DNA of 64,000 nucleotides from Streptomyces kurssanovii (GTDB taxonomy: Bacteria; Actinomycetota; Actinomycetes; Streptomycetales; Streptomycetaceae), in assembly GCF_014649695.1 (NCBI RefSeq), contig NZ_BMTN01000007.1, forward strand, positions 1 to 64,000, given 5' to 3'. Positions within the stretch are counted from its first letter, which is position 1, and every line of letters starts with the position of its first letter. Shown here piece by piece: positions 8,104 through 17,330 of this stretch. Position numbers and translations under genes: made by a program. The notes under the pieces are model-generated. The model was not told where the DNA came from, did no database searches, and worked only from the letters and a program-made list of their open reading frames with translations.

Positions 8104-9207
8104 ATGGCCGACCGATACGAACTCAGGCTCCCGGCGCTCGAGATTCGCCAGGGCGGTAGAAAGATCTACTGCTTCGCCGTCGACGGCAAGAAGGTTCACA
8201 ACTTCGCCGCGGTCTCCCGCGTACGCCGCGACGACGACAGCAACCTCCAGGGCTACCAGCGCCCCGAGGTCCTTAGCCACATTCGCGGCATCCGCCGCTA
8301 CCTCGAGTCCGACAACGCCATGCTCCCCAACGCCCTGGTCCTGGCCTTCGACGAAAGTGTCAGGTTCGAGAGCGGGGCGCGGCGGGTCGCCGGCGTCGAC
8401 TACTCCGTCCCCGGCGAGTTGGTGATTCCCGTCGATGAGTCCCTTTCCGACGAGGACAAGCCCGCCCTGATCGTCGACGGCCAGCAGCGCAGCGCCGCCA
8501 TCCGCGACGCCGACCTGGTCGAATTCCCCGTCGCCGCCGTCGGGTTCATCGCCGACAACCACGACGATCAGCGCTCCCAGTTCATTCTGGTCAACTCCAC
8601 AAAGCCGCTACCCAAGGGCCTCATCCACGAGCTCCTGCCCGAGACCAGTGGCCACCTCCCGCCCACCTACGCCCGCAAGCGTTTGCCCGCCCAGTTGATG
8701 ACCCGCCTCAACACCGACGGCCAGGGCCCCTTCTACGGTCGCATCGCCAGCCCCACCTCACCCGACGGCAACATCAAAGACACTGCTGTTCTCCGCATGC
8801 TGGAGCACAGCCTCTTCGAGGGCGCTCTCTACCAGTACCGCAACCCTGAAGACGGCTCCGGCGACATCGACCGCATGCTGCTGCACCTGCGCTCCTTCTG
8901 GGCCATCGTCAAGGACACCTTCAGCGACGCCTGGAAACTTCCGCCTCGCCAGTCCCGTCTCACCCACGGCGCCGGCATCCAGGCCATGGGCTTCGTTATG
9001 GACAGCCTCACCGACGGCATGCCTGCCGAAGAGGTCGACTGCGACGCGGTGCGCAACGCCGTCCTGGGCCTGATGCCGATCACAGCCTGGACCTCCGGCA
9101 TGTGGCGCTTCGCCGACGGTGAGCAGCGCCGCTGGAACGGTCTGCAGAACACCCCTAACGACGTCCGCCTTCTGACCGACCTGCTGGTCCGCGCCGTACA
9201 TAGCTGA
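8104..9207 (+). CDS. DpdB-like DGQHR-domain protein, second copy
   Basis: The 367-residue paralogue of the first DpdB-like protein has DGQQRS at 125-130, GYQRPE at 50-55 and LPNALV near 74-79, in near-identical spacing. Later segments SRLTHGAGIQAMG and WNGLQN also match. The ATG at 8104 follows GGAG at 5-nt spacing. It is the last gene of the modification operon, followed by a strong hairpin. The two copies differ throughout, so this is an old duplication or separate acquisition. They may form a heteromer or serve different forms of the modification. Confidence 0.82.
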   Translation: MADRYELRLPALEIRQGGRKIYCFAVDGKKVHNFAAVSRVRRDDDSNLQGYQRPEVLSHIRGIRRYLESDNAMLPNALVLAFDESVRFESGARRVAGVDYSVPGELVIPVDESLSDEDKPALIVDGQQRSAAIRDADLVEFPVAAVGFIADNHDDQRSQFILVNSTKPLPKGLIHELLPETSGHLPPTYARKRLPAQLMTRLNTDGQGPFYGRIASPTSPDGNIKDTAVLRMLEHSLFEGALYQYRNPEDGSGDIDRMLLHLRSFWAIVKDTFSDAWKLPPRQSRLTHGAGIQAMGFVMDSLTDGMPAEEVDCDAVRNAVLGLMPITAWTSGMWRFADGEQRRWNGLQNTPNDVRLLTDLLVRAVHS

Positions 9208-9220
9208 CCTGACCGTTCAT

Positions 9221-9242
9221 GGTGCCCCGGCTCCGGGGCACC
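9221..9242 (+). terminator. Strong hairpin after the modification operon
   Basis: GGTGCCCCGG and CCGGGGCACC are perfect 10-bp arms with only CT between them, 13 bp after the stop of the second DpdB-like gene. The stem would close with a small loop. It separates the modification operon from the restriction operon. Confidence 0.6.
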
Positions 9243-10336
9243 ACGAATGACGGCAATTCGCCCGCCGCCGGCATCCGGGGGCGGGCTAGTCCGTTTTCAG
9301 GGCCGCAGCAGCCGACTGCTCGTGCGGTGCTGCCGCCAGCGCTCCACCGTCGTACACCAAGCCCATGCGGATGCGGTCTGACCCCGGATGCCGGCCGGGC
9401 CGCTGGCGGAACCGAGGCCCTGGTTGCTGGTGTTGATGAACCTGCAGCAGTACCCGGTAATAGTCGTCACCCTGATGACGGACAGCGGGGTCACTCGAAC
9501 GTAGCCGCCGGCCGGTTGACGCCTCGTCTCGCCACGCTTGCATCTGTCCGTGCGGTCGGCAGGTTCTGCGCCGCCCCTTCTCCTTCCGGTCCCGTATCAG
9601 GCGGGGCAGGGCAGGTCTCTTCCTTGGCCCGCAGCGCCTGCCCTGTCCCGGCACCGCGGGCATCGCTGTGTTCCCGCAGCGTCAGGTACTGATCGCTTGT
9701 GCTCAGTATTGACCGGACAAACTGCATGGGTTATGAAACTAAATGATCATCTTTATTGTGGTCTCATCCCCGATGTCTCTGCGGGGTGGCATGGGAGGGC
9801 GGTGGGGCGGCGGCAGGACGGCGCCGGACGGAGTGGTGGCTAGCGGCCCGGGTTGCGACTCGGTGTGGTGACCTAGCGTCGCCGAATCGTGATGCCCAAG
9901 ATCGTCCACCCGGCGGGGGCATTGTCGGTGGTGCGGTTTACGCTTCAACCGGCTGGATGTGGGCATCGTGTGAAGGAAGTGTGATGTCGGGGCTGAGGGT
10001 GAGGGGTTTCATCCGCTTTGCCAGCTGTTCGGCGCGCGGGTGCGACGCAATGTCCGAGGGTGAGAAGGTCGTATTCATCCGCTTTGAGGTAATAGCGGAA
10101 CATGTGAGGCGGTGGAGGCACGCGGCCCTCCATGGGGGATTGGCGGTGCAGAGCCGCCGCATGCCGCGCCCGGAGGCGACATTGTGCGCCCCGTCAGGCG
10201 GCAGGCTGCACGGCGAGGTACGCCCGTGCTCAACGGCCCTGCCGTCGCGGTCCGCAGGCAGCACCCTGAGTCTCTGGGGTCGAGCTCACCTGCCGGTACT
10301 GTCGCTCTGCATCGCCGGCCGGGAAGGGGTTGCGGC
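9243..10336. other. 1.1-kb gap between modification and restriction operons
   Basis: No reading frame here has recognisable protein character. It contains two copies of TTCATCCGCTTTG (10008-10020 and 10074-10086), each preceded by GAGGGTGAG. A frame ending at 10340 overlaps the dpdE start as ATGA, but its translation looks random. The promoter for the eight-gene operon should lie here; I could not pick a convincing -35/-10 pair. Confidence 0.45.
10008..10086. repeat. Two 13-bp direct repeats upstream of dpdE
   Basis: TTCATCCGCTTTG occurs at 10008-10020 and 10074-10086, 66 bp apart, with GAGGGTGAG a short way before each. They may be a duplicated regulator site for the restriction operon. Confidence 0.45.
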
Positions 10337-13300
10337 ATGACGGAGGACCCTGCCGCGTGCCCTCGGTGCGGTGCCAAAATGGTTATGCAGTTCGCCTCGC
10401 GGGGACCTAACGCAGGCAACTGCTTCTGGGGCTGTTCGCGGTTCCCGCTATGCCGTGGATCGCGGACCATCGACGGCGGCGTCGGCAAGGCGGCGGCGCT
10501 GGCCCGGCCCCGCGCGCCGAAGGCGAGCCGTCCAGTGCGCAGCAGCGACCCCTCCCGCGGCCCGTCGCTGCGTCGGGGCGACCTGCTGGTGTCCAGCGCC
10601 AACACGCTAGGGGCGGGGAAAGTTGTGGGCAAGGACGGCGATGGCCTGATCCTCGAGTACTTCGACACCCCAGGACAGCATCCCGACGAGCGCCGTCGTC
10701 ACACCGTCCCCAGGGAGGGGCTGAAACGGTTCACGCTGGCACCCGAGACGCGGGTGTTCTGGTCCACGGGCACCACATGGCGCTCGGGGCGCGTCATCGC
10801 CACCACAGTCCATCGGGACATCCACGTACGGGCGCGCAACTGGGAGGGATACCTTCCCGAGAAGGACCTGTATGTCCGCTGGGACCAGCCGCTGGCCGAC
10901 CCCGTCGGCTTTGCCAGCGCCGGACTGCTGGAATCGCCTCTGCTGGCCGACATGCGGCGCCCCTTCCTGCAGAGCACCCTGACGCAGCGCTCGGCGGCCC
11001 ACGGTATGCGCGGCGCCCTCTCGAGCGGTATCGAGTTGTACGAGCACCAGATCGAGACCGTGTGGCGCGTGCTGCAGGACCCGGTGCAGCGCTACCTCCT
11101 GGCCGATGAAGTCGGTCTCGGCAAGACGATCGAGGCCGGCCTGGTCATGCGGGAACTCCTGCTGGACCAGCCCGACCTCACCGTGCAACTGATTCTCCCG
11201 CCGTTCCTCCTGGAGCAGTGGCGCCGGGAACTTTCGGGTAAATTCCGCACCGGTGACTTTCCGGGCGCCCGCATCGTGTACTCCCGTGATGACGCCCCCG
11301 ACACGTGGGAACCGGCTGATCTCGTCGTGGTCGACGAGGCGCACAATCTGGCCCGCCTCGCTGACAGTGAGCAGGCCGAACTGGCCGGCCGCTACGCGCG
11401 CCTGGCGGAGGTTGCCACAGCCAGCCCGCGCCTGCTGCTGCTCTCGGCGACGCCGGCGCTGCACAACGAACGCGCCTTCCTGGCCATGCTCAAACTGCTC
11501 GACCCGGCCGTCTACCGGGATACGACGGCCGAAGACCTGCGCCAGCGCATGGAGGCGCGTTCGGGGCTGGGCCGACTGTTCCTCGGTCTCCAGCCCCACT
11601 TTCCCGGCGTTCTGCTGAACAAGCGCCTCACAGAGATCGGCACCGCGTTTCCTGAAGACGCTGAAGTCGCCGCCTTGATCAGTGAGGTCAGGCAGGCAGT
11701 CGGAGGACCGGACCGGCAGGCACTGGTCGGCGCCATCGGCTCGCTGCGCACCTACGTCTCAGAGGTCTACCGGGTCCACCGGCGGATGCTGCGCACCCGC
11801 CGTACGGCTGCACTGCACGAGTCGTACAGGGTCACCGGGCGGTTGCGTCCCCAGCAGATGGTTCTTCCCTCGACCGCTTTTGCAGGCCTGGCCTCCCTGT
11901 TGGACAACTGGCGCCAGGAGGCTCTTGCTGCTTGTGAGTTCGACGACGGGGGCCGCCGCGAGGCAGCGTCCGCTTTCGCGACGGCAGTCGCTTCGTCCTT
12001 GGACCCGGACGCTCTGTGCGCGTGGGCGCGGTCCCGGCCGGCCGCCACGCAAGGCGAGCAGGAAGCGCTCGACCGCATGGAGAGCGACTTGCGGTTCGTC
12101 GGCCGCCGCCGTGATGTGGCACGCCCGCTGGCCGATGCCTTGACCTATCTGTTCACAGCAGGTGAGCGGGTGGTCGTCTTTTGTCCGACACCGCAGCTGG
12201 CAGGGGAGTTGGCCGACGCATTCAGGGAACTGCTTCCTGGGGCTGTCTACCAGCACCTGGCGAGTGACTTGCCTGCCGTGTCCGAGCAGGCTGTGCGGGC
12301 TTTTGAGCAGAGCCGGACGGCAGCGGTCCTCGTTGCTGACCACTCAGCGGAAGAGGGACGGAACCTCCAGTTCGCCGATCTCCTCATTCACGTGGGTCTG
12401 CCGCCCAGGGCGAACCGTCTTGAGCAGCGAATCGGCCGGTGTGACCGCTGGGACGCGCATCGCGAAGGCGGCGCCTGGCGCTCCTACTGGGTGGCAGAGA
12501 CGACCGACACGCAGTCCTTTGCCGCAGCGTGGATGCGGATCCTCAGCGAAGGGTTCGCCGTTTTCGACACGTCCATAGCCAGCCTGCAGCATGCGGTGGA
12601 CGCCGCCACGGACGCTGCCTGGGACATGCTGTTCGAGCACGGTGCCGAGGCGGTACCCGAAGCCATCCGCACCGTCCGTACCATGCTCGAGGACGAGGTC
12701 AAGCGCGTACAGGAACAGGACGCCCTGGACAGCATCGAAGCACCCGCTGACGAGCGCTCGGTGTTCGGACGGATGATGGCATCGGAGAGCGAGGCAGCCT
12801 CATTCGCTGACGTCACCGATGCACTGCTGTCCTCGCGGGGGGCGGCCGGGAACTTGCGGTTCGCACCTTCCGGCGACCCCGCCCATGCGATCGGCAGCTA
12901 CGAACCCGTCAGCCGGCCAACAGCCGGACAGGTTCAGATGCCTCTGGTGTCCGCTGCGAGACTGCAGCGCGACTTCGTGCCGCTCGCAGGACACCGCGGA
13001 ACCTTCGTGCGCAAAGTGGCCGTTGAGCACGAAGACGTCCGTCTCTACCGCTACGGTGATCAGTTCATCGATGCCGTGTCCGACTTCCTGTGGAACGACG
13101 ACCGGGGCAGAGCCTTCGGCATGTGGCGGTGGCTCCCCACCTGGCCCTACGCAGAGCGCCTCGCCTACCGCTTCGACTACGCCGTCGAAGCGCAGCCGCT
13201 GCAGGCCAGCCCGGAAAGCGACCTAATGGACCAGTTGGCTGCAGCCTGGAGCAGTGACCTGGTGGACTTGCCGTCGCTGCGACGCCGGGCCGACGGGCTT

Positions 13301-13792
13301 TTCCCGCCGCTCATCGTGACTGTGTGGACCGACGCTGACGGCACGCCGATTACCGACGAGCGTCATCTCGAGGCCTTGCAAGCACGCTATGCAAAGCCCG
13401 CACCTGGGCAGTTCGGAGGCGACTACGCACTCAACTCCGAGCGCATCAAGCACGCATACGAACTTATTCCGGCCAGCCAGTGGGGGCTGCGCTGGCGTGC
13501 TGCCGAGCACCATGCTCAGCGCCTGGCCCACAGTGACGGTGCCGTAAGCGAGACGCGCACGCGGGCACTGGCTCTTGCCGAGACCGAAATAGCCACCCGA
13601 CTGTGGCAGTCGCGACTGCGTGCCGCGCGCTCGGAGGGAAACGAGCGCGTTGAACTGGAGGAAGAAGTGGAAACGGCAGCGCTGGCAGGCCAGGAGTTGA
13701 TGACAGCCCTCCAAACGCCTTCGCTCCGCCTGGACAGCACCGGCGTGGTCGTGGTCTCGGGCCGCGGCCTGGAGCAGGATGGCAGCGCGTGA
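10337..13792 (+). CDS. dpdE: DpdE, SNF2-like helicase with zinc ribbon
   Basis: The 1151-residue protein starts with a topoisomerase-type C4 zinc ribbon (CPRCG, later CFWGCSRFPLC) at residues 5-38. A linker follows, then a SNF2/SF2 helicase: Walker A DEVGLGKT near 256-263, DEAH near 333, SATP near 375, and the C-terminal motif IGRCDRWD near 696-703. SNF2-type DpdE is required for the restriction phenotype in the Salmonella system and probably translocates on DNA. The ATG at 10337 follows GGGAAGGGG. It opens an eight-gene operon in which every junction overlaps. The zinc ribbon could help recognise DNA. Confidence 0.86.
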   Translation: MTEDPAACPRCGAKMVMQFASRGPNAGNCFWGCSRFPLCRGSRTIDGGVGKAAALARPRAPKASRPVRSSDPSRGPSLRRGDLLVSSANTLGAGKVVGKDGDGLILEYFDTPGQHPDERRRHTVPREGLKRFTLAPETRVFWSTGTTWRSGRVIATTVHRDIHVRARNWEGYLPEKDLYVRWDQPLADPVGFASAGLLESPLLADMRRPFLQSTLTQRSAAHGMRGALSSGIELYEHQIETVWRVLQDPVQRYLLADEVGLGKTIEAGLVMRELLLDQPDLTVQLILPPFLLEQWRRELSGKFRTGDFPGARIVYSRDDAPDTWEPADLVVVDEAHNLARLADSEQAELAGRYARLAEVATASPRLLLLSATPALHNERAFLAMLKLLDPAVYRDTTAEDLRQRMEARSGLGRLFLGLQPHFPGVLLNKRLTEIGTAFPEDAEVAALISEVRQAVGGPDRQALVGAIGSLRTYVSEVYRVHRRMLRTRRTAALHESYRVTGRLRPQQMVLPSTAFAGLASLLDNWRQEALAACEFDDGGRREAASAFATAVASSLDPDALCAWARSRPAATQGEQEALDRMESDLRFVGRRRDVARPLADALTYLFTAGERVVVFCPTPQLAGELADAFRELLPGAVYQHLASDLPAVSEQAVRAFEQSRTAAVLVADHSAEEGRNLQFADLLIHVGLPPRANRLEQRIGRCDRWDAHREGGAWRSYWVAETTDTQSFAAAWMRILSEGFAVFDTSIASLQHAVDAATDAAWDMLFEHGAEAVPEAIRTVRTMLEDEVKRVQEQDALDSIEAPADERSVFGRMMASESEAASFADVTDALLSSRGAAGNLRFAPSGDPAHAIGSYEPVSRPTAGQVQMPLVSAARLQRDFVPLAGHRGTFVRKVAVEHEDVRLYRYGDQFIDAVSDFLWNDDRGRAFGMWRWLPTWPYAERLAYRFDYAVEAQPLQASPESDLMDQLAAAWSSDLVDLPSLRRRADGLFPPLIVTVWTDADGTPITDERHLEALQARYAKPAPGQFGGDYALNSERIKHAYELIPASQWGLRWRAAEHHAQRLAHSDGAVSETRTRALALAETEIATRLWQSRLRAARSEGNERVELEEEVETAALAGQELMTALQTPSLRLDSTGVVVVSGRGLEQDGSA

Positions 13793-16395
13793 CCGCTCAA
13801 CTCGACATCGTTCAAAGCATAGTTCTGGGGAAGGAAACCTCGGCAGATCAGCTCACCGGCCCCCACCGGCGCTTCGCTGATGCCTGGCGCTCAAACCTTG
13901 CCGGGCCCGCCCTCAGCGGCGACATCGCCGCTCTGCTGGCTCAGATGCTCCGCCATCAAGCCGGCGTGACGGGCCAGCGCCACCACGCACTGGAGATCAA
14001 CCTCCACGAACGCGGAATCGCCCTGCAGGCGCTCGACCGAGCACACCTGCGTGTCGAACGGTTCGGCGCCACACGGCACACCGTGCGCCTCGGTGATGCC
14101 TGGACGCCTGACTGGCTCCACGGCGACCCCCGCTGGATCGACCTCGCCTGCGCAAGCCCTGGTCCCTTCATCGCCACCGACAACACCACAGTTGAGACCA
14201 GCGCCCGCCCGAGCAGTCCGGTGCCCGTCGATCCCGCCCTGCACGCGATCGCTCCCGACATCGACCGCTACCGCTCACGCAGCCAGGCCAGCGCAGTGCG
14301 CACCGCTTCCCTGGCGGACCCGGCCTCCACCCTGCACGTCGTCCTGCCCACCGGCACTGGCAAATCCCTCGTCGGCCTGGCCCCGGGACTGCTTCGCGCA
14401 CGCGGAACCACCATCGTAGTGCTGCCCACCATCGCCCTGGCACTCGACCAGGAACGCCACCTGCGCAAGCGATTCCCGGCCTCCGTGCTCCCCCGCGAAC
14501 TGGCCTATCACAGCGACCGCATCAGCGAGGAACGCGCAGCCATCAAGGAACGGCTGCGCGAGGGAACTCAGCGGATCCTTCTCACTTCGCCCGAAGCCCT
14601 CGTACGAGGATTCACCGCGACGCTGCGCACCCTTGCTACAACCGGCCAGCTCACCGGCCTGGTCATCGACGAGGCGCACCTGGTGCGCCTGTGGGGCCTG
14701 AGCTTTCGGCCAGAGTTCCAGATCGTCGCCTCACTCGTGGGCGAACTGCGAGAACTCGCCACCAGCGCCGGGCACCCACCGCCACGCGTCACCCTCTTGT
14801 CCGCAACGCTGTCGGCACCCAGCCTCACACTCAACGACCGACTCTTCGCCGGCAGCGCCGAGTCACTGTTCGTCGGATCGACTTTCCTCCGCTCCGAACT
14901 GCGCTACCTCCTGGGTACCACCACGTCCTCCGACGTCCGGATGGACCGTCTCACCGAGGCGATGCACCATCTCCCGCGGCCGGCGATCATCTACACCACC
15001 AAGAAGGTACCCGCAAGGATCATCGCCGAGCGCCTGCGGGCTGCCGGGTTTGCACGCACCGCCGTCTTCCACGGAGACCTCGGTTCTGCCGAACGTCTGG
15101 GCATCATGCGCGGATGGTCCGGCGACGATGGGCCGACCACGACCGACATCGTGGTCGGCACCAGCGCTTTTGGTCTGGGAGTGGACCAGAGCGACGTCCG
15201 TACCGTGGTGCATGCGTGCGTCCCTGCCTCGGTCGACCGCTTGTACCAGGAAGTCGGCCGCGCCGGACGCGACGGCCACGCGGCGCTGTCGGTCTGGCTT
15301 CCCGCCGCGCCTGACGAGACCGAAGGCCAGCAAGTCGAAAACGCGACGGTGATTGGGGACGTCAAGGCCTGGAACCGATGGCAAGCCATGCGGGATCAGG
15401 ACCGGTCCCCGAAGGAGGCGGGCAACGGTCTGGTCCTGGACACCACGGTGCTACCTGAGCACGGCGATAAACTCTCGGACGCCGAACAACTGTGGAACCG
15501 CAACACGCTAGTTCTCATGGAACGCGCCAACCTCATCACCATCGCAAGGCTGCCCCCGCCGGTGGTCGAGCGCATACCAGGCGAGTCCGAGCAGACATGG
15601 CAGGCACGGTTCGACAAGGAGTGGACTGCCTTCGTGAGCCACGTCCCGGTACGGCTCAGACCGCACGTGGCCAACCTGGACCGGAAGACTTTTGAGGCTG
15701 CCCTGCAACAGACCCGCACGGAGATCAAGAACGCCGAAGCCGCCTCAACCGCGCGCATCACCCGCCTGCTGGCAAGAAGGGAATGCTGGGGACGCGTACT
15801 GAGCGAGGAGTACACCTACACGGACATAGGCGCGATGCGGGCCAGCCAGAACGTGGCGCCCGCGTGCTCCGGATGCCCCGCTGAGGGACACGTGCACCAG
15901 CCCACCCTGCACACCGCACGTCCCCTCGTTGCAGAAGCGCTCATGCCCGATCTCGGAAGAAGCCCCAGCACGGCCCTGGCGAACCTGGCCGCCGGTCACC
16001 GCAGCATCGTGGTCACCTACCCCAGCGGACGCCTCAGAACTGCCCTGAGCAACCTCATCCAGTCATGCGTCACCAACGGCGTACGCGGCATCGTCGCCCC
16101 CGCCGCGCTACTTGGACTCCCGGCCATCCGTACGGTCTCGCGGTTCGCCGACGAGGGCCTGGTCGTCGTGGATCCCCTGCGCACCGGAGGGGTGCCTGCG
16201 CGCCTCTCGGTACCGAGTCTGATCCTGATGGACCACGGGCAGACGCCGCCCGTCTCATGGCTCGCCCCCACCAGCGGACCGCTGCGTGTCGTGGTCGTCC
16301 CCGAAGACATGCCCGACCCGGCCTACCCAGATGCCCTCATTAAGAGCATCCGCAGCCCTCACTGGACCATTGATGACTTCCTCAGGAGACTCTGA
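13789..16395 (+). CDS. dpdF: DpdF, RecQ-like DEAH helicase
   Basis: The 868-residue protein is an SF2 helicase resembling RecQ. Walker A is LPTGTGKS near 186, the DEAH box is VIDEAHLVRLWG near 292, SATLS is near 345, and EVGRAGRDGHA is near 488. A cysteine/histidine group, CSGCPAEGHVH, near 693 resembles a metal site. The GTG start lies in a GTGA overlap with dpdE. A further region of about 200 residues at the C-terminus has no domain I recognise. Role in restriction of unmodified DNA is inferred from the Dpd family. Confidence 0.85.
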   Translation: MTAQLDIVQSIVLGKETSADQLTGPHRRFADAWRSNLAGPALSGDIAALLAQMLRHQAGVTGQRHHALEINLHERGIALQALDRAHLRVERFGATRHTVRLGDAWTPDWLHGDPRWIDLACASPGPFIATDNTTVETSARPSSPVPVDPALHAIAPDIDRYRSRSQASAVRTASLADPASTLHVVLPTGTGKSLVGLAPGLLRARGTTIVVLPTIALALDQERHLRKRFPASVLPRELAYHSDRISEERAAIKERLREGTQRILLTSPEALVRGFTATLRTLATTGQLTGLVIDEAHLVRLWGLSFRPEFQIVASLVGELRELATSAGHPPPRVTLLSATLSAPSLTLNDRLFAGSAESLFVGSTFLRSELRYLLGTTTSSDVRMDRLTEAMHHLPRPAIIYTTKKVPARIIAERLRAAGFARTAVFHGDLGSAERLGIMRGWSGDDGPTTTDIVVGTSAFGLGVDQSDVRTVVHACVPASVDRLYQEVGRAGRDGHAALSVWLPAAPDETEGQQVENATVIGDVKAWNRWQAMRDQDRSPKEAGNGLVLDTTVLPEHGDKLSDAEQLWNRNTLVLMERANLITIARLPPPVVERIPGESEQTWQARFDKEWTAFVSHVPVRLRPHVANLDRKTFEAALQQTRTEIKNAEAASTARITRLLARRECWGRVLSEEYTYTDIGAMRASQNVAPACSGCPAEGHVHQPTLHTARPLVAEALMPDLGRSPSTALANLAAGHRSIVVTYPSGRLRTALSNLIQSCVTNGVRGIVAPAALLGLPAIRTVSRFADEGLVVVDPLRTGGVPARLSVPSLILMDHGQTPPVSWLAPTSGPLRVVVVPEDMPDPAYPDALIKSIRSPHWTIDDFLRRL

Positions 16396-17330
16396 TGGCT
16401 GTTCTGAACCCACCGCGAAGCCTTCCGGCTCTTGGCCGCTCCATCATCAACTTCCTCACCGGATCCCGAACCGGATCTCGACGGGCCTGGACCGAGGCAG
16501 AATTGATCGAGGCGTTCAGACCGCCAGGCCTGAACGAGGACAGTTCCTCCGCTGAAGGCGTCGCGCACACCGTATACACCTTCCGGGCGATCGGGATGCT
16601 CTGCAGCGACACCGACGGTGTGATCACCGTGAGCGACACCGTCGCTGCCAAGGGGGACACCCTGTCGCCAGCGGCGTTCCGCCGCGCGCTCCAAAGGCAC
16701 GCCCTCGATCTGGACCGCGACGGTGACCCGTGGCAGACGAGACCGGGGGAGAGTCTCACCGGCGGGGCGCGTGATCTGCTGAGGGCGATGTCGTGGTTTC
16801 TTGCTCAGGACGCGCTCGGCCGTCCCCTGTCGTGGACCAGCGGCGTTCAGGCTCTCCAGCAGGCGCAGTTCCCGGACCTGGACAATGAAAGCTGGGCCAT
16901 CACCAACGACACTCGATGGAGTGCCGTAACTCGATGGGGACAAGCGCTTGGCCTTGCTGCGCCGCCACTTGTACAGGCCAGGTCGGGACTTGTGCCCCTT
17001 CCCGCCGTGGCGATTAACGATGTCTTGGACGAACTGCCTGCTGGACAGATGCCCATCGGTGACTTCTTGAGCCAGTTGGCGGCCAAACTGCCTGTGTTGC
17101 ACGGTGGCCTCGTCCGTGCCTCCCTCGTGACGTACCTTCCCGGCGGCGACCCTGACCCGGGCATCGCGCAAGACTGCGCCGACAGTTCGGTAGGCCAGGC
17201 ACTGCGCATCCTGCAGGACCGCGGCCGCCTTGTCTTCGACACCCTGCCGGACGCGGACGGCATCCGACTGTCGAGATTCGACAGCCAACGCCAAACGCAC
17301 GTCACCCTTGTTCAAGGAGGAAAGCGATGA
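16395..17330 (+). CDS. dpdG: DpdG, restriction-associated protein of unknown mechanism
   Basis: The 311-residue protein has no catalytic motif that I can see. The N-terminal 60 residues, with AWTEAELIEAF and VYTFRAIGML, look like a winged-helix segment. The rest is mixed helical. Assignment as DpdG rests on position between the RecQ-like gene and the large ATPase and on size. The ATG overlaps the dpdF stop as TGATG and follows CAGGAG. In Salmonella DpdG contributes to the restriction-like phenotype. Confidence 0.68.
   Translation: MAVLNPPRSLPALGRSIINFLTGSRTGSRRAWTEAELIEAFRPPGLNEDSSSAEGVAHTVYTFRAIGMLCSDTDGVITVSDTVAAKGDTLSPAAFRRALQRHALDLDRDGDPWQTRPGESLTGGARDLLRAMSWFLAQDALGRPLSWTSGVQALQQAQFPDLDNESWAITNDTRWSAVTRWGQALGLAAPPLVQARSGLVPLPAVAINDVLDELPAGQMPIGDFLSQLAAKLPVLHGGLVRASLVTYLPGGDPDPGIAQDCADSSVGQALRILQDRGRLVFDTLPDADGIRLSRFDSQRQTHVTLVQGGKR

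Noticed and set aside
9756-10340. A forward frame that ends in an ATGA overlap with dpdE
   Set aside because: The overlap looks like coupling, but the translation is arginine/serine/cysteine-rich without domain character, there is no good start site, and the 1.1-kb gap shows no coding bias.
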